NCBI GenBank assembly: GCA_028280325.1
Contig: JANQLZ010000135.1
Location: 1-49,373, forward strand
Direction: 5' to 3'
Length of the DNA stretch: 49,373 bases
DNA from: Bacillota bacterium
GTDB taxonomy: Bacteria > Bacillota > UBA994 > PWPR01
Part shown: in pieces, positions 24,533-32,772 of the stretch
Numbering within the stretch: the stretch's first letter is position 1
Layout of the letters: the number at the start of each line of letters is the position of its first letter
Made by a program: the position numbers and the translations under genes
The notes under the pieces: model-generated
The model's input: the letters and a program-made list of their open reading frames with translations, nothing else
What the model was told of the DNA's origin: nothing
The model's database searches: none

Positions 24533-25732
24533 TTAAGTAATTACTTGAATAATCTGGTCGTCGACTTTTTTAGTGTAGGATGTGATTACTTCCGGCCGTT
24601 TTTTACCGACAATAACAGTATCGTCATGCCTGAACCCTCCGACACCGTAAATGTAAATGCCCGGCTCAGCAGACCACACCTCTCCTTCGCGCAGGAGCCG
24701 ATGGTTAAAAGCAACATCATGGGGGAATTCATGACCAGCAATCCCCAGCCCATGCCCGGTTCGATGACGAATATACTGACCAAAGCCGTGGGACTCAAAA
24801 ACTCCCTGAGCTGCAGAGTCAATCGAAGAGACCACATTACCGGCAACCATCCGGGCGGCAGCCGCTTCACAGGCCTCAACTGCTGCATGCAAAGCCCGGA
24901 GCTGCAGATCAGTAGGATCACCCAAGACCCAGGTGCGCTCATTCTCGACTACATAGCCATTTAAACGGATAATGATAATATTGACAATTGTATGGCCCAA
25001 AGCAAAGGTTTGATCACAGTCCCCCCCGGTACCATGGGGTGAAGCTGAGGCGGGCCCACTCAGGCTATAGCAGCGACATTCCAGCTTGGCTCCTTTGTAC
25101 AGCGATGCCCCTTTAATATACATCTGCTTCTCAGTTTCCTTATCAACTGCCACGACCAGTGCTCCAGGTTTGACCAAAGTACGCCATACCTGCTGGCCAT
25201 AATCGGTGAGCTTAGCCGCCTGCCTCATAAAATTAAGTTCTTCCTCACATTTTACGGTACGCATATTGCGCAGCAGTAGGCCTTCATTGACAAAATCAAG
25301 TTTGGGCAGGTAGTTTTGTACAGCAGCGATCGAGCTGTAGCCTGAATCACAGGCAATGGTGCCTTTGTAGATACCGTGCTGTTGTAACTGCACAGCCAGC
25401 AGCTTTGTCCAATAGGGATAAGTGTAAGTTCTGATGGTCGAGGAGGGATGCTCCATCCAGAAATAAACCTCTTCTACAGCCAGAGAGCCTCGTTCTTTAG
25501 CCATTCTGACATGGCTTGTTGACAGTTCATTCATGATCAAGAACGGTTCACCTTCGCGAGGTATAACCGCCGCTACCGGCCGTTCCCATGGCGCAACATC
25601 GAGGAAAAAACCGGTAGTGTAATAGAAATTGTCAGGGGTTAATACGATATACGCTTCATAGCCCTCTTTAGTCAAGAAATCCCGAATAATGGTATGACGC
25701 TTACTGACCGCTTTAGTACTGATAAAATCCAT
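24533..25732 (-). CDS. M24-fold (creatinase/aminopeptidase P-like) protein lacking the metal site
   Basis: A 399 aa protein with an N-terminal creatinase-like domain (about 1-155) and a C-terminal pita-bread domain. HRTGHGLGIAGHEFPH and AEPGIYIYGVGG are typical of the M24 family. Of the five usual metal ligands (Asp, Asp, His, Glu, Glu), the first Asp falls on Ile in NIIIIRLNGYV, the second on Glu in VENERTW, and the last Glu on Asp in RHDDT. NERT and SPHGTGG recall creatinase and ectoine hydrolase, which work without two metals. It is therefore probably not a prolidase but a metal-free C-N hydrolase on a small molecule. AAGGAGG upstream. It follows the CysK-fold gene in one operon. Confidence 0.8.
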   Translation of the reverse strand: MDFISTKAVSKRHTIIRDFLTKEGYEAYIVLTPDNFYYTTGFFLDVAPWERPVAAVIPREGEPFLIMNELSTSHVRMAKERGSLAVEEVYFWMEHPSSTIRTYTYPYWTKLLAVQLQQHGIYKGTIACDSGYSSIAAVQNYLPKLDFVNEGLLLRNMRTVKCEEELNFMRQAAKLTDYGQQVWRTLVKPGALVVAVDKETEKQMYIKGASLYKGAKLECRCYSLSGPASASPHGTGGDCDQTFALGHTIVNIIIIRLNGYVVENERTWVLGDPTDLQLRALHAAVEACEAAAARMVAGNVVSSIDSAAQGVFESHGFGQYIRHRTGHGLGIAGHEFPHDVAFNHRLLREGEVWSAEPGIYIYGVGGFRHDDTVIVGKKRPEVITSYTKKVDDQIIQVIT

Positions 25733-25786
25733 AATTTGACCTCCTTAAATAATTTGCCACAGCTAAAAACTCTGCTTAAGCTGAGT

Positions 25787-26725
25787 TTAGTGGTATAGGT
25801 TCTGCACACTGACATACCTTTCTCCAAGGTCCGGTAATATCGTGATAACTACACTGCCTTCCGGTAGCTGCCGGGCATATCTGACCGCTGCACTGACATT
25901 GGTCCCAGATGAAATACCGCAGAACAGGCCCTCTAACGAAGCCAGCTTGCGAGCCATGTCATAGGCTTCATCATCGGATATACTGATTAAACAGTTGTGG
26001 CATTCAGTGTCCAACAGTTCTGGGATAAAGCCATCACCGATGCCCTGCTGGCCATGACATCCGATATCCTCACAGCCAGCCAGGATATTGGCTTCGTCGG
26101 GTTCGGCTATGCAAATCTTGATCTTGGGATAGGCCTCCTTCAGCCTTCTGCTGATACCGGTAATCGTGCCTCCGGTACCAAAGCCGGAGACAAAAGCTGT
26201 CGGAATAATATCTCCCAGCTGCTCCACTATTTCTGAGCCCGTCCCCTGGTAGTGAGCAATGGTATTGGCAGGATTGACAAACTGGCCGGCCAGGAAATAG
26301 CGAGAATCTGACTCTAGCAGTTCTTTTACTTTGGCTTCAGCTTTGGCAAAGGTCTCACCGATGTTTTTTCCCTCCGGGGTGAGAATCAACTCGGTCCCAA
26401 AGGCCCGCATAGTTTTTTTGCGCTCATCACTCATGATTTCGGGCATGACAATAGTGCATTTATAGCCTTTTACTGCCGCTACCAGCGATAAGCCAATACC
26501 TTGATTACCGCTGGAGAATTCAATTATATTTGAATCCGGCTTTAATATTCCTCTTCTTTCAGCGTCTTCAATCATGCTTAATGCTGTCCGTATTTTGATG
26601 CTGCCACTGGGGTTAAGCCCTTCAACTTTAACGTAAATATCTCTTCCCAGGCCCTCGGTAATTCGGTTTAAACGCACCAGCGGGGTATTGCCTACTGTGT
26701 CTAATATGGTGCTGTGAACTGTCAT
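25787..26725 (-). CDS. Fold-type II PLP enzyme, cysteine synthase-like with altered substrate loop
   Basis: A 312 aa protein related to CysK/CysM. The PLP lysine is Lys44 in NPSGSIKIRTA, where true cysteine synthases have KDR. The substrate-carboxylate loop reads SSGNQGIG (71-78) instead of TSGNTGIG. The phosphate loop GFGTGGTITG is intact near 180, as is the C-terminal GISSGTNVSAA. The altered loop suggests that O-acetylserine may not be the substrate; an ammonia-lyase or a synthase with another amino acid is possible. AGGAGG precedes the ATG. Operon with the M24 protein, 54 bp apart. Confidence 0.82.
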   Translation of the reverse strand: MTVHSTILDTVGNTPLVRLNRITEGLGRDIYVKVEGLNPSGSIKIRTALSMIEDAERRGILKPDSNIIEFSSGNQGIGLSLVAAVKGYKCTIVMPEIMSDERKKTMRAFGTELILTPEGKNIGETFAKAEAKVKELLESDSRYFLAGQFVNPANTIAHYQGTGSEIVEQLGDIIPTAFVSGFGTGGTITGISRRLKEAYPKIKICIAEPDEANILAGCEDIGCHGQQGIGDGFIPELLDTECHNCLISISDDEAYDMARKLASLEGLFCGISSGTNVSAAVRYARQLPEGSVVITILPDLGERYVSVQNLYH

Positions 26726-26899
26726 GATGAGTCCTCCTTTAATATTCTCTTTATCATTGATCAGTTTGCCGCCGTTTAACTATTGCCTATATATTAAACA
26801 AAGCTGCTCGGGTTTCCTCTGTGATCTAACTTTTTTGTTGTTCGAACAGTGATTTCGCTCAAGACTACTGGCAGAGGGAGTAGTTTTAGGACATAAATA

Positions 26900-26943
26900 A
26901 GGGACCCCTCAAAATAGCCTAAATACTATTTGAGACGCCCCTC
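26900..26943 (-). terminator. Terminator of the AOR operon
   Basis: On the minus strand AGGGGCGTCTCAAATAG pairs imperfectly with CTATTTTGAGGGGTCCCT around TATTTAGG, followed by TATTTATG. The stem is long and the T-tract weak. Confidence 0.6.
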
Positions 26944-26983
26944 TTGATTTACTGCCAACCAGATTAGCAGTTATTATTAAAGG

Positions 26984-29152
26984 TTACTCCTGATAAGGCT
27001 TGATTAACTGAACCAAATCCTGATATGCAATGTTTAGTTCCTGGAGAGTGCTGATTTTGGGGATTGCATTCATGTTCCAGCCCCGGCGTTTATAAACAGC
27101 ATCACAGAGGCCTTCATAGCCTTCAGCACGCAATTTTCGCATTAAAGCTACTTTCTCTACCGAGCTCTTGCCTGTCGGATCAACCCCGTACTTATCCTGA
27201 AGTTGGCTGTCGTACCGCTCCTGTCGGGATTCGTATTCCTCTACTGTAACTGGCCCCAGCGCCCGGTAGGGAGGAAGATCATGCTCCCTGGTACCAAAAC
27301 CACAGCGCAGATTGAAAATACGCTGCAGATTATAGACTCGAGCAGACTGCTTAATAAGCTGGTCAAGATCAATATTCTGTCCGGTAACCCCATTGAATAC
27401 ATCGATGTAGTTATGGACATGGCCAATAATCAGCGAGGGCTTTTCTGTCTCGGCATTATCGGCCGGCTTGATATCGTTCCAGGGCAGTTTACATAATCCC
27501 ACTAAACTGAACCAGGTTCTAAACAGCGGGAAATAGTAAAGTGCTTCCGCTTTGTCCTCGAAAGTCGGCATCAGGTTGTGGATCATATCATCAAATATTA
27601 ACCAGGCTTCATCATGCTGAGGCCCCTTATTGGTTAAACTATAGCCGCCTTGCTGGGCTAAGGATTCTTTGGGTACGTACTCAGAGTACTCCAAACCCTT
27701 GCACTCCATGCAGACATCCTTAATAAACTGCTGCTGCTCGGCGGTAAATCCGCCGACCTCATTTAACAGCCACTGTTTGACATAACGAATCCCCTGTCCG
27801 AGAATCGCTCCAAAACCCTCATTTCTGGCCATCTGGTGCAGTAGTTCCATTGCGGAATCTGTATTGCCAAAATTCAGGTTTAAGCCGCCGGTAAGCTCAT
27901 CGGTTAAAATCCCCGCTTCGTAGAGCTCCATCACATAGGCGACCCCAGTCCCTAAAGAAATGGTGTCGATACCATAGGTATCACAGTAGAAATTATTCTC
28001 GATTATAAAATCAGGATCAAAGATGCCGCAGTTGGAGCCAACCCCTGCTATTGTTTCATACTCGGGGCCGTCAACCAGAACCTTTTGCCCCTGATATGGA
28101 CCAGTCTGCAGCTCAAAACCCTCCACAACCTTGGCACAGGCCAGGGTGCAGCCAAACCAGCAGCCATCGCACTCACTTAAAGTAAATTTCTTTTTATAAA
28201 CTTTATCATCAATTTTATGGGTATCTGGATGACAGCCATATTTAAAATTATTGACCGGAAGGATATCGAAATGGTCCATTATCGAAACCAGGTAGGAAGT
28301 TCCTCTGGCCCTCATCTGATTCTGCACATCATCATAGTCATGCACTTCCTTATGAACCTTCACCCCGGCATCCTGAATTAATCCCAGATCAGCTGGATTA
28401 TTGGAGTCACCCTTCAGACCTTCGTATTTGACGATTAAGGCTTTAACCCTTTTGTCCCGAAAAACACGGCCAATGCCTCCACGTCCGGCCTGTTTTAGCC
28501 GAACCATTTTTCGGCGGGGATCATAGAATGAAAAATTCAACATGCCCCAGTTGCTGTAATCTGCTGCTGTACCCGCAGAAACCACCGAAATATGTTTTTT
28601 GTCCTCTTCATTCATGGCATACATCTCAGTCAAAATTTCAGCCAAAAGATGGCTGTCCAACGGCTCCTCTGGAGCCTCATCAATAGAAACTGTGCCTTTG
28701 TTGCCATCGATATAGACAATTACATCTTTTTCAGCTTTGCCTTGCAGTTCCAGGGCATCGAAGCCGGCAAATTTTAAATAGGGCCCAAAATATCCGCCGA
28801 CATTACTGTCAATAGGGGCATGAGTTAAAGGAGAGATTGTCACTACATATGATTTTCCGGAACCAGGATACTGAGTAATGCCAGCTATCGGCCCGGCAGA
28901 AATTACAATCTCATTTTCAGGGCTGTTCCATTTTGTATTTTCATTGGTTGACTGGAACAAATACCACATGCCGTAACCCCGGCCGCCGACAAATTTTTCT
29001 TTAACTTCGGGGTCAACTTTTTTAGTGCTGACTGCGTTTTTTGATAAGTCAATGTGCAGTATCCGATCAGTATAGCCCCGCCAGACCCGGCCCAGCTCAT
29101 ACTGATAGTTAACCAGATTCCGATGGGCTGCTTTCATCTTACTTACATTCAT
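26984..29152 (-). CDS. Tungsten-type aldehyde:ferredoxin oxidoreductase
   Basis: A 722 aa AOR-family enzyme, which binds bis-tungstopterin and one [4Fe-4S] cluster and oxidises aldehydes (or reduces acids) with ferredoxin. Cluster ligands are CDGCWFGCTLAC near 335-346 and a distant cysteine in LCKLPWND. Cofactor-domain segments GGRGYGMWYLF and SGKSYVVTISPLTHAPIDSN are visible. It is about 100 residues longer than classical AOR. The frame extends to 29230, but AGGAGGTGGAG fits the ATG at 29152 (MNVSKMKAA). It lies 14 bp after a polyferredoxin gene, the likely electron partner. Preferred aldehyde unknown. Confidence 0.9.
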   Translation of the reverse strand: MNVSKMKAAHRNLVNYQYELGRVWRGYTDRILHIDLSKNAVSTKKVDPEVKEKFVGGRGYGMWYLFQSTNENTKWNSPENEIVISAGPIAGITQYPGSGKSYVVTISPLTHAPIDSNVGGYFGPYLKFAGFDALELQGKAEKDVIVYIDGNKGTVSIDEAPEEPLDSHLLAEILTEMYAMNEEDKKHISVVSAGTAADYSNWGMLNFSFYDPRRKMVRLKQAGRGGIGRVFRDKRVKALIVKYEGLKGDSNNPADLGLIQDAGVKVHKEVHDYDDVQNQMRARGTSYLVSIMDHFDILPVNNFKYGCHPDTHKIDDKVYKKKFTLSECDGCWFGCTLACAKVVEGFELQTGPYQGQKVLVDGPEYETIAGVGSNCGIFDPDFIIENNFYCDTYGIDTISLGTGVAYVMELYEAGILTDELTGGLNLNFGNTDSAMELLHQMARNEGFGAILGQGIRYVKQWLLNEVGGFTAEQQQFIKDVCMECKGLEYSEYVPKESLAQQGGYSLTNKGPQHDEAWLIFDDMIHNLMPTFEDKAEALYYFPLFRTWFSLVGLCKLPWNDIKPADNAETEKPSLIIGHVHNYIDVFNGVTGQNIDLDQLIKQSARVYNLQRIFNLRCGFGTREHDLPPYRALGPVTVEEYESRQERYDSQLQDKYGVDPTGKSSVEKVALMRKLRAEGYEGLCDAVYKRRGWNMNAIPKISTLQELNIAYQDLVQLIKPYQE

Positions 29153-29166
29153 TATTTCTCCACCTC

Positions 29167-29547
29167 CTATTTCACCAAAGTCAACGCTGCCGTTGGGCAG
29201 CTGCGAACGCATAAACCACAGGCCACACATTTAAAAGGAACCACATAATCATGGTGGTAATACATAGCTAAATAATCACAAAATCCTACACAGGATAAAC
29301 ACCCTACGCATTCTTTCTTGTTAATTCTGACAACACCATTCTTATCTTGAGTTATAGCATAAACAGGACAAACATCAATACATTTGCCACATTGAGTACA
29401 TACAGTAATATCGTGTTCTCCGCTTTCGCCAGCTACCCTAATAGCTGATTTTTGAGGATTTTCCTCTTTAAAGAAAGCCTTAGAACAGGTTATTTCGCAC
29501 TGGCCACATCCAGTGCACTTACTACTATCCACAATTAGTTTACGCAA
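29167..29547 (-). CDS. Polyferredoxin, AOR electron partner
   Basis: A 126 aa protein with four [4Fe-4S] motifs: CTGCGQCEITC, CTQCGKCIDVCP, CVGCLSCVGFC and CVACGLCVRSCP. The first and third lack the proline after the last cysteine. The start is TTG preceded by GGGGGTGG. It is upstream of, and co-transcribed with, the AOR gene, so it most likely carries electrons between AOR and a soluble ferredoxin or another oxidoreductase. Confidence 0.9.
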   Translation of the reverse strand: MRKLIVDSSKCTGCGQCEITCSKAFFKEENPQKSAIRVAGESGEHDITVCTQCGKCIDVCPVYAITQDKNGVVRINKKECVGCLSCVGFCDYLAMYYHHDYVVPFKCVACGLCVRSCPTAALTLVK

Positions 29548-29635
29548 TTATTCCACCCCCGCCATTGATATTTTTTTAATAAACACTACTTAATTTTAAT
29601 ATAAAAGATAAAATAAATAAAGGAATTTACCGCAC

Positions 29636-29710
29636 TTACCGGGCATTTAAAAATGAAATCCGTAAAAGATCTCAGGATCTTTTACGGAAATATTTTACCG
29701 GGCATTTAAA
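29636..29710. repeat. 16 bp direct repeats flanking a hairpin
   Basis: TTACCGGGCATTTAAA occurs at 29636-29651 and again, exactly, at 29695-29710, on either side of the hairpin at 29660-29687. The pattern could be a short duplication created with the hairpin. Confidence 0.7.
29660..29687 (-). terminator. Perfect 12 bp hairpin after the GerMN gene
   Basis: CCGTAAAAGATC-TCAG-GATCTTTTACGG is a perfect stem with a 4-nt loop. On the minus strand ATTTCATTTTTAAA follows, so it probably terminates the GerMN gene. Confidence 0.7.
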
Positions 29711-29711
29711 T

Positions 29712-30236
29712 CTAAGGCTTGATTAGCTCCTCAATTCTGTCCAACGGTTCGCTGACACTGAAATGACCACTTAAAGTTTCGACCTTTTCGCCATTAACAT
29801 ATATCTGAACCTGATCAATTTCGTTCAACTCGGTTAATGTATTGACAATAGAACCTAAAGTCATAGCCTCGCCGGTACTTCCGCCGGGATGATTGTTGAT
29901 AAGCTCTACAGAAAAATTGACATGAGCTATCTTATCCTCAATGACAATCTTGGGCGATTCAACGGTCAACGGCAACAGAGCAGTCCCTCCGGGAACTGAC
30001 CCTGTCAGACCTTCTTCTGAGGGTCCTTTTATCAGCTCTTCCATCAACTGGTCGGCTCTGATCTCATCCGGCACTTTTTCTACTCTGCGCTCCTCAGCTA
30101 TCAGCCATTCTCCATTGGAGTCCGGAAAGTACAAATCTACTTTACTGTAATTGGTCATCTGCATTCCGATCCATAAACCAGCTATTAAGAAAATTAAAAT
30201 AGCAATCCATCTATATCCTTTTTGATTCATAGTCAT
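29712..30236 (-). CDS. GerMN-domain membrane protein
   Basis: A 174 aa protein with an N-terminal transmembrane or signal-anchor segment (WIAILIFLIAGLWIGMQM, about 10-27) and one GerMN domain (about 37-160): VDLYFPDSNGEWL, IRADQLMEELIKGPSEEGL and VQIYVNGEKV. GerMN domains occur in GerM, needed for sporulation and germination in Bacillus subtilis, and in other cell-surface proteins. There is no lipobox cysteine. GAGGGGGG precedes ATG 30236. It lies alone between convergent or divergent neighbours. Confidence 0.85.
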   Translation of the reverse strand: MTMNQKGYRWIAILIFLIAGLWIGMQMTNYSKVDLYFPDSNGEWLIAEERRVEKVPDEIRADQLMEELIKGPSEEGLTGSVPGGTALLPLTVESPKIVIEDKIAHVNFSVELINNHPGGSTGEAMTLGSIVNTLTELNEIDQVQIYVNGEKVETLSGHFSVSEPLDRIEELIKP

Positions 30237-30381
30237 AAAACCCCCCTCTATAAACATTTACGCAAAAATAACACCAGAGATACCAAAACCAGTCCAAAAA
30301 ACATCCTTTTTCTTTACCTGCAACGATTAATTTTCTGATTACTGAAAATAATAATCACAAAAAGCAGAATAGGTGACGCAC

Positions 30382-30930
30382 TTGAACACTTCCAGCGGGT
30401 TTAGTTTTACTGAGAAACTTTCCGTATTAGCTATCGTATCAATTTTAGTTGCAGCAGGAGTATCTCACTTGGTCGATATTATAACAGCAAGCCAAGCAGC
30501 TGCCTGTGATATCCAAGCTAAAACGATTGAGCGGGCCGAGCAATATTACTATTTTGCCAGCGGGCAACATACTTATGCCTATAACAACCTTACCCAAATT
30601 TCGGCTGCTTGCCAACTAGTAAATTATGGCTTCCTTGATCAAGATTTGTTTTCTGATCCAAACTGTAGGTATTATTGGCGGGTTAATGCTGCCGGAGAAA
30701 GGTTTGTTTTCTGTCCATCCTGCCCAAGCAGTCCAGATTCTGATCAACTGCTGGAACATCATATTAACAAACACAGTTCGAGAATGAAGCTGTCTAAGGC
30801 AGAGCTTGGGGCTCAGTTGTTAACCGAATATCGCTTTTTAGAATCCTATCTAAAAGAATATGACAACCCGGACATGTTTCTGTATAGATTGATCAGCGAG
30901 GTGCAGGAAAAATACCAGTTGCTTCCTTAG
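30382..30930 (+). CDS. Orphan type IV pilin-like protein
   Basis: A 182 aa protein whose start MNTSSG-FSFTEKLSVLAIVSILVAAG looks like a prepilin. It has a short leader ending in Gly, Phe at +1, Glu at +5 and a 20-residue hydrophobic helix. A C-terminal globular part of about 150 residues has a CPSCP motif, followed by a charged helical tail. TTG at 30382 has AGGTGA 5 nt upstream and gives a six-residue leader; GTG at 30373 is the alternative. No pilus assembly genes are near. Function unknown. Confidence 0.65.
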   Translation: MNTSSGFSFTEKLSVLAIVSILVAAGVSHLVDIITASQAAACDIQAKTIERAEQYYYFASGQHTYAYNNLTQISAACQLVNYGFLDQDLFSDPNCRYYWRVNAAGERFVFCPSCPSSPDSDQLLEHHINKHSSRMKLSKAELGAQLLTEYRFLESYLKEYDNPDMFLYRLISEVQEKYQLLP

Positions 30931-30971
30931 TAAAAGTTGATGAACAATGGCTAAAACCGGTTTGAGAATTA

Positions 30972-31013
30972 AAAGCCTAATACCTTGAGCCTCTGCTCAG
31001 GTATTAGGCTTTA
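30972..31013. terminator. Bidirectional terminator between pilin-like gene and tagO
   Basis: AAAGCCTAATACC / GGTATTAGGCTTT, continued by TGAGC/GCTCA with one unpaired base, forms a long stem between two convergent genes. Confidence 0.85.
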
Positions 31014-31071
31014 CTGTTTATGTTTAAGGCTTCTTTAAAAACAGGCCCTTATTATCAGCTGTTAATAACTA

Positions 31072-32121
31072 TTACTGCTCTGCGCTTTTAGTTTCATGAT
31101 CGGGTTCCTTGTAAGTTACTGCGGTTCTGTTTCCTCTCAACAGTAAACCCAATATGCAGACAAAGCCGACCAGACTAATGGCATTAAACCCGGAGGACAG
31201 TATTACTGCGACGCAGCCGCCAAAAAGACTCAGCGAATATAAAACGCTGACCGCCTGCTTTTGATCAAGCCCTCTGTCTATCAATCTATGGTGCAAATGA
31301 CCTCTGTCGGCATGGAATGGAGACTTGCCATTTTTTAAACGTCGGACAATAGCTACTGAGGTATCGAACAGCGGCAGACCCAAGGCCAAAACCGGCACCA
31401 AAATAGCAATAGTAGTCGCACTTTTCATCAGGCCCTCGACACTGATCACAGCCAAAAGAAAGCCCAGCGGCAAAGCCCCGGTGTCGCCCATAAAAATCTG
31501 GGCCGGGTTAAAGTTGTATTTCAAAAATCCAAAACAGCTTCCGGCTAAAGCGGCCAGCAGTATTGCTATCTCCAAAGAACCCTGCTGCAGGGCGACAATC
31601 ATCAAAGTCGTTGAGGCAATCCCAGCTGTTCCAGCTGCCAAGCCATCTAAGCCGTCAATAAAGTTTAAAGCATTGGTAACACCGGTTATCCAAAAAATAG
31701 TTATCGGCACAGCTAAGCTACCAAAACCAATGTATTTGGCACTAAAAGGAATCCTGATAAAATCGATTCTGACCCCACCGTATACTACCACTAATATCGC
31801 TGCCCCAATCTGCAGCATGAGTTTAATCCAGGGAGATAAATCCTTAATATCGTCGAATAATCCGGTCAGGGTAATAAGGGTAGCCCCCACCAGAATCCAT
31901 AATGCTTGTCCACTCAGATTGCCAAAAGCAGCCACTCCGATCCAAAAAGCAGCTATTATGGCCAACCCTCCTAAAGAAGGAATCGGTTTTTTATTTATTC
32001 TTCTCTTATTAGGGTGGTCAACCGCGCCGATCCTTAATGCAAATTTCTTTACATGAGGGGTTAGCAGTAATACGGCAAAAAAAGCTAACAAGCCGGCTAA
32101 GAAAACATTTAACTCAGTCAT
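31072..32121 (-). CDS. tagO: Undecaprenyl-phosphate GlcNAc-1-phosphate transferase
   Basis: A 349 aa polytopic membrane enzyme of the MraY/WecA/TagO family that starts wall teichoic acid or other surface glycan synthesis. Motifs: DHPNKRRINKKPIPSLGGLA near 36-55, GLFDDIKDLSPW near 87, NFIDGLDGLAAG near 152, GDTGALPLGF near 213, and the histidine-rich HADRGHLHHRLI near 275. About ten hydrophobic segments. GGGAG precedes the ATG. Confidence 0.93.
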   Translation of the reverse strand: MTELNVFLAGLLAFFAVLLLTPHVKKFALRIGAVDHPNKRRINKKPIPSLGGLAIIAAFWIGVAAFGNLSGQALWILVGATLITLTGLFDDIKDLSPWIKLMLQIGAAILVVVYGGVRIDFIRIPFSAKYIGFGSLAVPITIFWITGVTNALNFIDGLDGLAAGTAGIASTTLMIVALQQGSLEIAILLAALAGSCFGFLKYNFNPAQIFMGDTGALPLGFLLAVISVEGLMKSATTIAILVPVLALGLPLFDTSVAIVRRLKNGKSPFHADRGHLHHRLIDRGLDQKQAVSVLYSLSLFGGCVAVILSSGFNAISLVGFVCILGLLLRGNRTAVTYKEPDHETKSAEQ

Positions 32122-32238
32122 ACTTCTCCCTGCTTTCTAAGTCTTTGGTGTTTTGTCTATATTTTAATTTTTTTCTGATCAATAGTCAAAAATTTACTTT
32201 AAACATGATATTTTTACATCATGCAAGTCTATTTTAAC

Positions 32239-32268
32239 AAAAAAAAGACCACTGTACCAGCAGTCTTT
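32239..32268 (-). terminator. Terminator after the bactofilin gene
   Basis: On the minus strand AAAGACTGCTG pairs with CAGTGGTCTTT (two wobbles) around a GTA loop, followed by eight T. It separates the bactofilin operon from tagO. Confidence 0.8.
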
Positions 32269-32322
32269 GGCTATATGTCATAACAATTTCTTGCATAATT
32301 ACAAACTTATTAAAATCTCCAG

Positions 32323-32760
32323 CTATTTTTTAGCGCCCAACACTGTTTTATTCTTGGGCTCATCGGTAAACACTTTCATCGGCTCCGTCTTGATCATATC
32401 ACAGTTCCCTCTGAAAAGTGCTCCATCTGAAATCTGCAGCCCCAAGGCCTGAACATAGCCGTACAGTTTCCCTGTTGATAGCAGTTCCAACGTACCGGTA
32501 ACAACTAAGTTGCCATGAACTTCACCGCTAATGATCATATGCTTAGCCGTAACCCCTGCATCAATGTATCCTTCTGATCCAATTATCAAGGTCGAATTAT
32601 CGGCAATAATCTTACCGGTTACCCGGCCATCGATGCGGACAACTCCCTGACACTTTAAAACCCCGTTAAACTCAGTTTGTGTGCCAATGATTGTTTCCAT
32701 TTTTCCTGACTTTGCATAGCTCTCAACATTTGGTTTGCGTTCTGTACCCTTATTAAACAT
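32323..32760 (-). CDS. Bactofilin (polymer-forming cytoskeletal protein)
   Basis: A 145 aa protein. Residues of about 22-122 form the beta-helical bactofilin domain (TIIGTQTEFNGVLKCQGVVR, IDAGVTAKHMIISGEVHGN, GYVQALGLQISDGALFRGNC). Bactofilins self-assemble into membrane-associated filaments that position cell-wall enzymes. The gene is 12 bp after an M23 endopeptidase, a pairing seen in many bacteria, which suggests both act in local wall remodelling. AAGGAGAG upstream. Confidence 0.92.
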   Translation of the reverse strand: MFNKGTERKPNVESYAKSGKMETIIGTQTEFNGVLKCQGVVRIDGRVTGKIIADNSTLIIGSEGYIDAGVTAKHMIISGEVHGNLVVTGTLELLSTGKLYGYVQALGLQISDGALFRGNCDMIKTEPMKVFTDEPKNKTVLGAKK

Positions 32761-32772
32761 CGTGCACTCTCC

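Noticed and set aside
29153-29230. Longer AOR N-terminus (MCGLWFMRSQ...)
   Set aside because: It would overlap the ferredoxin gene, and a strong AGGAGGTGGAG site precedes the ATG at 29152.
31325-32056. 243-codon ORF antisense to tagO
   Set aside because: The minus strand has a textbook TagO; this frame is a composition artefact.
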